From the NCBI RefSeq assembly GCF_007655005.1, contig NZ_SZVW01000003.1:248001-312000 (forward strand): a stretch of DNA of 64,000 nt, read 5' to 3'. Position 1 is the first letter of the stretch. Each line of letters begins with the position of its first letter. Below the pieces are notes generated by a model that had not been told where the DNA came from, made no database searches, and saw only the letters and a program-made list of their open reading frames with translations. Source of the DNA: Streptomyces tibetensis (GTDB lineage Bacteria; Actinomycetota; Actinomycetes; Streptomycetales; Streptomycetaceae). The position numbers and the translations under genes are program-made. Below are positions 57,862-64,000 of the stretch, one piece after another.

Positions 57862-60597
57862 ATGTCTCCCATCCCCCGCAGGTCCGTTCTCAAGGCGGCC
57901 GCCGTGACCGGAGCCGCCGCCCAGTTCAGCTGGGCGCTGGGCGCGCAGCACGCCCAGGCCGCGCCCGGAGCCGAAGCGGCCGACGCCGACCCGGTGACCC
58001 TGGACTGGCTGGAGGACGGCGGCCTCGGCGCCGCACCCGGCTCCACCGTCGGTGTCCCCTGGCCGAAGGGCGCGTACCAGAAGGACCAGACCTTCGCGCT
58101 GACGGACGCAGGCGGCAAGGCCGTGCCCGTGCAGTCCTGGCCGATCGCCTACTGGCCCGACGGCTCCCTCAAGTGGACCGCGCACGCGGTCGCCTCCGGT
58201 GACGGCAAGCTCACCCTCGCCGCCGGGACGCCCGCCGCACCCGAGAAGAAGGTCACCGTGCACAAGCGCGGCGGCGCCATCGACATCTCGACCGGCGTCA
58301 TCACCGCGAGGATCGGCACGTCCGGCTCCACCCTCGTCAAGTCCGTCACCCGCGGCTCGACGGAGATCGCGAAGAACGGCCGGCTCGTGCTGATCCGCCA
58401 GCCCGAGATCGAGGACGAGGACCAGGGGGCGGTCAGGACCGAGCGCTTCGACGGCGCGATCTCCAAGGTCGAGGTCGAGCAGGCGGGCCCGGTCCGCGCG
58501 GTCGTCCGTATCGACGGCAAGCACCGCAAGGGCGGCCGCAGTTGGCTGCCCTTCTCGATCAGGCTCTACTTCTACGCGGGCGCCGACTCCTTCCGCATGG
58601 TGCACACCATCACCTACGACGGCACGCAGGAGCCCGGCAAGGCCAGTGGCGACTTCATCCGCGGCCTCGGAGTCCGCTTCACCGTGCCCCTGCGGGACGA
58701 GTCGTACGACCGCCACATCCGCATCGGCGGCGACGGCACCGGACTGCTGCGCGAGGCCGTCAAGGGCATCACCGGACTGCGCCGGGACCCCGGAGCGGCC
58801 GTGCAGGCGGCCCAGTTCGAAGGCCGCAAGCTGCCCGACCCCGCCACCTGGGACCAGCGGGTGACGACCCGGCTGCAGTACATCCCCGAATGGGGCGACT
58901 ACACCCTCTCGCAGCTGTCCGCCGACGGCTTCACGCTGCGCAAGCGCACCAAGAAGGGACACGGCTGGGTCGCCGCGGGCGGTGGCCGGCGCGCCTCCGG
59001 CTTCGGCTACGTGGGCGGGGCGAGCGGCGGGTTCTCCTTCGGACTGCGCGACTTCTGGGAGAAGTTCCCCGCCCAGCTCGACATCCGGGACGCCCACACC
59101 GACGAGGCCGAGGTGACCCTCTGGCTCTGGTCGCCCGAGGCGCAGCCCATGGACATGCGCTTCTACCACGACGGCATGGGCCAGGACACCTTCCCGGAGC
59201 AGCTCGAAGGCCTCAACATCACCTACGAGGACTACGAGCCGGAGTTCGGCACCCCGTACGGCATCGCCCGTACCTCCGAACTCCTCTTCTGGGCCAACGA
59301 GACGACCCCGAGCCCCGACCGGTTCGCCGAGCAGGTCGAGGCCGTCCGCGTGCTGCCGCAGCTGGCCGCCCCGCCCAAGCAGCTCATCACGGCCAAGGTC
59401 TTCGGGCCGGGCCTGTACTCCGAGCCCGACCGCTCCACCCCCGCCAAGGCGAAGATCGAGGACCACCTCGACTTCCTCTTCACCTACTACAAGGACCAGG
59501 TGGAGCAGCGCCGCTGGTACGGCTTCTGGGACTACGGCGACATCATGCACACCTACGACACCGTCCGGCACCAGTGGCGGTACGACATCGGCGGCTACGC
59601 CTGGGACAACTCCGAACTGTCGCCCGACCTCTGGCTCTGGTTCGCCTACCTGCGCTCCGGCCGCGCCGACATCTTCCGCTTCGCCGAGGCCATGACCCGG
59701 CACACCGGCGAGGTCGACGTCTACCACCTGGGCAAGTGGGCGGGCCTCGGCACCCGGCACGGTGTGCAGCACTTCGCCGACAGCGCCAAGCAGCAGCGCA
59801 TCGCCAACACCACCTACCGGCGCTACTACTACTTCCTCACGGCGGACGAACGGGTCGGCGACCTCATGCACGCCAACGTCGACTCCGACGAGACGTTCCT
59901 CGTCCTCGACCCCATCCGCAAGATCCGCACCGAGCCCTACACACCCGACCGGCACGCCCTGTCGATCGGCTTCGGCACGGACTGGAGCGGCCTGGTCTCG
60001 GCCTGGCTGACGGAGTGGGAGCGCAAGGGCCCGAAGTGGGAGAAGGCCAAGGCACGCGTCCTGTCGACCATGGAGACCATCGCGGCCCAGCCCAACGGAT
60101 TCGTGCAGGGGACCGGGCTCTACGACCTCGACACGGGCAAGTTCGCCATCGCCGACAAGCCGGTCGTCAGCGTCTCGCACCTCTCCGCCGTCTTCGGCCT
60201 CAACGAGCTGTGCGCCGAGCTCATCGACCTCGTCGACATGCCGAAGTTCAACGAGGCGTACTTCGACTACTGCCGGTACTTCAACGCCACCAAGGCCGAA
60301 CAGAAGGCCCGCTACGGCTCCGACTTCGGCAGCCTGCTGCTGTTCCAGGGCCACTCGCGCCTCGATGCCTACGCGGCCGTCGAGACCGGTGACGAGAAGC
60401 TCGCCGAGCGGGCCTGGGAGAAGTTCTACAACTCCGACGGCTACAAGGAGTCGGCACCCTGGCGGACTGAGAAGGTGAGCGGCCCGGTCGCGCTGGTGCC
60501 GGGCAGCGAGGCCACCTGGGTGTCCACGAACGACACCGCGCTGTACGGCCTCGCCGCCATCGAGAACCTGGCGCTGCTCGGCGACAGGATGCCGTAG
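57862..60597 (+). CDS. Exported exo-rhamnogalacturonan-lyase-like protein
   Basis: The 911-residue protein has a twin-arginine signal (PRRSVLKAAAVTGAAAQFSW). It then shows the three-part build that I associate with PcRGLX-type exo-rhamnogalacturonan lyases: a first beta domain (GVPWPKGAYQKDQTFALTDA, PIAYWPDGSLKWTAHAV), a middle beta domain, and a helical toroid from about residue 480 (YGFWDYGDIMHTYDTVRHQW). Such enzymes cut pectin rhamnogalacturonan from chain ends. The upstream transporter and YesL-like gene support this. AAGGAAAGG precedes the ATG by 10 bases. Family assignment is from memory of the pattern and not tested. Confidence 0.75.
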   Translation: MSPIPRRSVLKAAAVTGAAAQFSWALGAQHAQAAPGAEAADADPVTLDWLEDGGLGAAPGSTVGVPWPKGAYQKDQTFALTDAGGKAVPVQSWPIAYWPDGSLKWTAHAVASGDGKLTLAAGTPAAPEKKVTVHKRGGAIDISTGVITARIGTSGSTLVKSVTRGSTEIAKNGRLVLIRQPEIEDEDQGAVRTERFDGAISKVEVEQAGPVRAVVRIDGKHRKGGRSWLPFSIRLYFYAGADSFRMVHTITYDGTQEPGKASGDFIRGLGVRFTVPLRDESYDRHIRIGGDGTGLLREAVKGITGLRRDPGAAVQAAQFEGRKLPDPATWDQRVTTRLQYIPEWGDYTLSQLSADGFTLRKRTKKGHGWVAAGGGRRASGFGYVGGASGGFSFGLRDFWEKFPAQLDIRDAHTDEAEVTLWLWSPEAQPMDMRFYHDGMGQDTFPEQLEGLNITYEDYEPEFGTPYGIARTSELLFWANETTPSPDRFAEQVEAVRVLPQLAAPPKQLITAKVFGPGLYSEPDRSTPAKAKIEDHLDFLFTYYKDQVEQRRWYGFWDYGDIMHTYDTVRHQWRYDIGGYAWDNSELSPDLWLWFAYLRSGRADIFRFAEAMTRHTGEVDVYHLGKWAGLGTRHGVQHFADSAKQQRIANTTYRRYYYFLTADERVGDLMHANVDSDETFLVLDPIRKIRTEPYTPDRHALSIGFGTDWSGLVSAWLTEWERKGPKWEKAKARVLSTMETIAAQPNGFVQGTGLYDLDTGKFAIADKPVVSVSHLSAVFGLNELCAELIDLVDMPKFNEAYFDYCRYFNATKAEQKARYGSDFGSLLLFQGHSRLDAYAAVETGDEKLAERAWEKFYNSDGYKESAPWRTEKVSGPVALVPGSEATWVSTNDTALYGLAAIENLALLGDRMP

Positions 60598-60624
60598 CGG
60601 GAAGCTGACCGGGCGGAAGACCGC

Positions 60625-60668
60625 GACGAGCGGTTCCCGTGGCGACGCCGCGGCGGGAACCGCTCGTC
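60625..60668. terminator. Bidirectional terminator
   Basis: GACGAGCGGTTCCCG and CGGGAACCGCTCGTC form a perfect 15-bp stem with a 14-nt loop. It lies between the lyase gene and the convergent small membrane-protein gene and touches the latter's stop codon. Confidence 0.85.
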
Positions 60669-60875
60669 CTAGTCGATGATCTGGTTGAAGAACAGGACGG
60701 CCGGGGCCACCACCCCGCCTCCGACGCTCACCGCGACCGGCCACACATTGCCGGCCAGCGCCGCCAGGACGGTGGCACCGATGCCGGCCAGGGCTGCCAG
60801 CAGGAAGACGATCGCGGCGCGCTGACTGATGAGCGGTCCGTCCCGGCCGGGCCCTCGACGGTCGGCGTGTGCCAC
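60669..60875 (-). CDS. Small two-helix membrane protein, 68 aa
   Basis: The 68-residue protein has a polar head of about 18 residues and two hydrophobic helices (AAIVFLLAALAGIGATVLAALAG without the last three, and VAVSVGGGVVAPAVLFF). It begins at a GTG only 11 bases after the decarboxylase stop on the same strand, so it is probably cotranscribed. No family is recognised. Confidence 0.65.
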   Translation of the reverse strand: MAHADRRGPGRDGPLISQRAAIVFLLAALAGIGATVLAALAGNVWPVAVSVGGGVVAPAVLFFNQIID

Positions 60876-60886
60876 CTCGGTGCCCC

Positions 60887-62233
60887 CTACCCCACGCGGT
60901 GAGCGGGCTCGTGCGCCCGTTCCCGCGGGGACACGGCGTGGCCGCCCGGGCCCGGCACGTCCCAGGGATCCTGCGCCGGACGCAGGAGTTCGAAGCGGAC
61001 ACCGCCGCTCGTCCGGACCCCGTACACGGCGGGTTCGGGCAGGCTGTTGTAGTGGAACGGCGTCGAGAAGTAGTAGGCGCCGGTGTCCGGGACGGTGACC
61101 ATGTCACCGGGTTCCAGAAGGGGCAGAGCGCGGTCGCGCGCCAGCAGGTCCCCGGCGAAGCAGGCGGGGCCCGCGATGTCCTGGCGGACCGGTCCGCCCC
61201 GCTTGGCCCTGCCGCTCGCGTCGTGCGCCTCGATCCGCAGCGGCCAGGCGTCGGGGTTGAACACCGTGCGGGTGGCCACCTGCACACCGGCGTGGGTGAC
61301 CGCGATCGGCCGGCCGCCCATGCTCTTGGTGTACTCGACGTACGCGGCGGTGAACCCGTTCTTGGCGAGGACGGACCGCCCGAACTCGGTGACGATCTCG
61401 TACCCGCCGGAGAACAGGGCGGGAGCCTGGGCGCGCAGCTGCCGGACGTACGTGTCGAAGGTGGGCGTGACCTCGTCGTCGGCGAAGTTGACGGGGAGTC
61501 CGCCGCCGATGTCGATGCCGACGACCTGGCGCCGTCCGAGCGAGGCGTTGACCTCCTCGGCGAACGCCACGGCCTGCCCGACCCCGCCGGCCATGAGGTC
61601 GAGCGGGCAGCCCTGCGAACCGGCGTGCGTGTGCACCCAGGTCAGCCACGGGTGGTCGTGGTAGGCGCGCAGCAACCGCTGCCGGCTTCCCGGGTCCGCC
61701 AGGGGCACGCCGAACTTCGAGGTGCTCGTCGCCGTGCTCATCGCGGCGATGCTGCCACCGCCGAGCTGGGAGTTGACGCGCACCCCGATCCGCGAGACCG
61801 GGACGCGGCCGCCCAGCGCCCGGTCGATCCTCGCCAGTTCCTGGTAGTTGTCCGCGTTGACGGTCACACCCAGGTCGAGGGCGTGCCGCAGTTCGGCCTC
61901 CGTCTTGGCGGGGGAGTCGAAGACGATCCGGTCCGGTGCGAACCCGGCTGCCAGCGCGCGGGCCAGCTCCCCCGCGGTTGCCACCTCGCAGCCCATGCCG
62001 AGCCGCCGCAGCTCCGCCAGCACCGGCACCAGGCAGTTCGCCTTGGCGGCGAACGCATGCAGCACACGCGGCGCGCAGGGGAAGGCGCGGTGCAGGGACG
62101 CGACGGTCGCGGCGACGCCGTCGAGGTCGACGAAGGCGGCCAGCTGGGACCGGCCGGCGTCCAGCAGTCCCTGCCGCACCGCTTCCTGGAGGATCCGTTC
62201 GCGCCGCTCGGCGGCGGGGGTGGGTCGGGTCAT
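60887..62233 (-). CDS. Fold-type III PLP decarboxylase (DapDC/ornithine family)
   Basis: The 448-residue enzyme has the alanine-racemase-like barrel with the PLP lysine in LHAFAAKANC, the glycine loop GIDIGGGLPV, the HTHAGSQG histidine, and the C-terminal beta domain with the CFAGD active-site motif and YYFSTPFHYNSLPEPAVYG. It belongs with diaminopimelate, ornithine and related decarboxylases. The head and substrate loop do not match housekeeping LysA closely, so a specialised amino-acid decarboxylase is likely. A PucR-type regulator gene lies upstream on the same strand. Exact substrate is not assigned. Confidence 0.85.
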   Translation of the reverse strand: MTRPTPAAERRERILQEAVRQGLLDAGRSQLAAFVDLDGVAATVASLHRAFPCAPRVLHAFAAKANCLVPVLAELRRLGMGCEVATAGELARALAAGFAPDRIVFDSPAKTEAELRHALDLGVTVNADNYQELARIDRALGGRVPVSRIGVRVNSQLGGGSIAAMSTATSTSKFGVPLADPGSRQRLLRAYHDHPWLTWVHTHAGSQGCPLDLMAGGVGQAVAFAEEVNASLGRRQVVGIDIGGGLPVNFADDEVTPTFDTYVRQLRAQAPALFSGGYEIVTEFGRSVLAKNGFTAAYVEYTKSMGGRPIAVTHAGVQVATRTVFNPDAWPLRIEAHDASGRAKRGGPVRQDIAGPACFAGDLLARDRALPLLEPGDMVTVPDTGAYYFSTPFHYNSLPEPAVYGVRTSGGVRFELLRPAQDPWDVPGPGGHAVSPRERAHEPAHRVG

Positions 62234-62387
62234 GGCGAGCCTTCCGGTGTCGTACCGCGCCCGGGACCGCCCCGGGTGGAACACCAGGCTGGGGCCCGCA
62301 CCGGCACGGCGTCTTCGTCGAGTCGTCAAAGACGCGGGCCTCATCGACGGCGGTCGGACGCAACAACTCCTCCGCCGGACACAGGCG

Positions 62388-62403
62388 TTGTGCGATACGA
62401 CAA
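62388..62403. promoter_or_regulatory. Dyad in decarboxylase upstream region
   Basis: TTGTGCGATACGACAA has matching TTGT/ACAA ends and lies in the 260-base gap between the PucR-type gene and the decarboxylase. It could bind the regulator; support is weak. No other structure was found in the gap. Confidence 0.3.
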
Positions 62404-62493
62404 AAGGGAGGCCCTTCGATGGTGGCCCGGGCCGAACGGCGCACGGCACGTCCTCGGTCGCGCCTCGTCGCCGGTCACTCAGGAGCGTGTGCC

Positions 62494-64000
62494 TCAGGAC
62501 TCCCCACCCAGACGCAACTGCACCTGGGCGAGCAGCCGGGCGTCGGGATTCTCCAGGTCCAGTCCCGACACCTGCCTGATCCTGCGCAACCGGTAGCGCA
62601 GGCTGTTGGCGTGTACGCCCAGCGCGCGCGAGGCGGCGGACACGTCGCCGAAGTGGTCGAGGTAGGCGCGCAGGGTCTCCACCAGGCAACTGCCGCCGTG
62701 ATCGGCGTCGAACTCCATCAGCCGGGCCACCGAGGTCCGCGGGGGCAGCGTCAACCCGCGCAGGGCCTCGACGACCTGGAGGATGCCCACGGTGTCCGCG
62801 ACGTCCTCGCTCCGCGCGACGGTGTGCGGCCCGGCGGCCGCGACGAGCGCCCGCAGGGCCTGCTCGGCCGACCGGCGTGACGCGGGCGCCCCTGCCAGGC
62901 CGGGGACCACGTCGCCGAGCCCCACCCTCACCGCCGAGCCGATCGTCGCCGACAGCTGATCGGCCAGTGCGTTCCCCAGCCGTCTCACCTGGCCGTCGGC
63001 CCGCTCGGGGGCGCGCTCCAGCCCACTCAGCAGCACCAGGGTCCCGCCGCCCGCCGGGACCACCACGACCCGGTGGCCCAGGGCCGCGCAGTGCAGGGTC
63101 AGCAGGCCGTACAGCCCGGGCGGGCCGTCGTCCGCGGCGTGGCCGGAGCCGATGCCCACCGCCAGCACGGCACAGGGCTCCCGGGGCGGCAGCGAGGCCC
63201 GCTGCGCGAGCACCTCGACGGATCCACGGTCCTCCAGCAGCGCCCGGGCGGCGTCCTCCACCAGTCGGCCGTCCGAACTGTGGGTGCGGTGATGGAGCAG
63301 GTGGGCGGCGGCGGTCCGGGCGGCCGCGCGCAGCGTCTGTGCGGCGTTCGGCGACAGCGGGCGGCCGGCCACCGCCGCCACCCAGATCGACCCGAGCGCC
63401 TCCCCGCCCGCCCGCACGGCGCCCACCAGACGCTCCGGGTCCTGCCCGTGGGCGGGCCGGTGCAGCACGTCGTCCGCACCCCACAGCGCCTGGAAGAACC
63501 CCGCCTCCCGCATGGCCGCCACCCGCCAGGGCGGCACGCGACGGCCGAGGATGGTCAGCCGGCGCATCTCGTCCACGTTCTCCTCGGTGGACGAGTACGC
63601 CAGCACCCGCGACTCCGTGTCCTCGATCGTCACCGAGCCTCCCACCAGGCTGGCCACCGCGTCGGCCAGTGAGTCCAGATCGCCCAGAGGCACGCCGCTG
63701 GTGGCGGGCATCGGGGGAGCACCCGCCGCGGCCAGCCCGGCCCTCAGCACCCCCACGAGTTGCGCCCAGGTGCACCAGGCGGTGCGGAAGAGAACCGCCG
63801 TGCCGCCTTCCTCCGCGGCTGCCTGCAACGCCCGTACGGTGGGATCGGACCGGCCCGGGCCGAACACCACACCCGCCGCACCGGCCTCACCGGCCCGGCG
63901 CACCACGTCGACCGCGTGCGCCGAGCTCGGGTCGACACCGACCGCGAGCAGTAACTCCCGCGGTCTGATGACCGGTTCCAGGGCGTCCAGCACATGGACG
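62494..64000 (-). CDS. PucR-type transcriptional regulator, cut by window edge
   Basis: At least 500 residues are seen, and the frame is still open at the right edge, so the first residues may be missing. The C-terminal PucR helix-turn-helix reads SCLVETLRAYLDHFGDVSAA then SRALGVHANSLRYRLRRI, the standard end of this family. The middle (GGSVTIEDTESRVLAYSS) resembles the GGDEF-like/CdaR sensor domain of PucR proteins. Members control purine, amino-acid or aromatic catabolism, usually of neighbouring genes. The downstream decarboxylase is the likely target. Confidence 0.88.
   Translation of the reverse strand, partial: VHVLDALEPVIRPRELLLAVGVDPSSAHAVDVVRRAGEAGAAGVVFGPGRSDPTVRALQAAAEEGGTAVLFRTAWCTWAQLVGVLRAGLAAAGAPPMPATSGVPLGDLDSLADAVASLVGGSVTIEDTESRVLAYSSTEENVDEMRRLTILGRRVPPWRVAAMREAGFFQALWGADDVLHRPAHGQDPERLVGAVRAGGEALGSIWVAAVAGRPLSPNAAQTLRAAARTAAAHLLHHRTHSSDGRLVEDAARALLEDRGSVEVLAQRASLPPREPCAVLAVGIGSGHAADDGPPGLYGLLTLHCAALGHRVVVVPAGGGTLVLLSGLERAPERADGQVRRLGNALADQLSATIGSAVRVGLGDVVPGLAGAPASRRSAEQALRALVAAAGPHTVARSEDVADTVGILQVVEALRGLTLPPRTSVARLMEFDADHGGSCLVETLRAYLDHFGDVSAASRALGVHANSLRYRLRRIRQVSGLDLENPDARLLAQVQLRLGGES

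Overview
The window is high-GC actinobacterial chromosome and almost certainly comes from a Streptomyces species. Codon third positions are mostly G or C, promoters are HrdB-like, and the core gene order (arginine genes argC-J-B-D-R, argH, glpQ1, metNIQ, cobalamin genes, pabBC, ssgB) is the arrangement known from Streptomyces chromosomes. The sporulation gene ssgB confirms the group. No prophage, transposon, integrase or CRISPR array was seen.

Layout. 1-7,033: an edge-truncated DUF1918 gene, a divergent DMT transporter/MocR regulator pair with overlapping start codons, a GNAT, a phosphatase-fold protein that lacks its catalytic histidines, a DUF6314 gene, and a secreted GH51 arabinofuranosidase with its own promoter and operator-like dyad. 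7,034-20,757: arginine biosynthesis argCJBDR and, apart from it, argH, both with ARG-box-like sites. Between them, on the minus strand, lie a membrane flavocytochrome-type reductase, a secreted protein with five nearly identical FMN-binding domains and an ApbE flavin transferase, then an L,D-transpeptidase, a PNPOx-like protein and a secreted protein built of three tandem two-cysteine domains. 20,758-29,280: an aldo/keto reductase, a TetR/MFS efflux pair, an acyltransferase, phosphate-type glpQ1, a small sigma factor, a GNAT, two membrane proteins and a HAD hydrolase.

29,281-41,807: a Cys/Met-rich leader peptide ahead of metNIQ, then a GNAT and cobalamin/siroheme genes (cobL, a BluB-CobT fusion carrying about 870 residues of Ala/Pro-rich sequence, and a CobA/Met8 fusion), an rRNA/tRNA methyltransferase and a NUDIX hydrolase. 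41,808-53,490: a Ser/Thr kinase, small proteins, an APH-like phosphotransferase with 30-bp tandem repeats upstream, a tRNA array (Gly, Cys and six Val-type copies, several chimeric or broken), pabB-pabC, a two-domain GNAT, a DsbA-like protein, a CGNR zinc-finger protein, ssgB, a PGPGW membrane protein and tRNA-Val(CAC). 53,491-64,000: a plant-polysaccharide locus (lipoprotein sugar binder, two permeases, YesL-like protein, exo-rhamnogalacturonan-lyase-like enzyme) with LacI-type operators, then a small membrane protein, a DapDC-family decarboxylase and an edge-truncated PucR-type regulator.

The most unusual items are the five-fold FMN-binding protein with its reductase and ApbE, the scrambled tRNA-Val array, the Cys-Met leader peptide, the BluB-CobT fusion with its very long disordered head, and a recurring promoter layout that predicts leaderless mRNAs. 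All statements come from reading the sequence; no search or computation was run.
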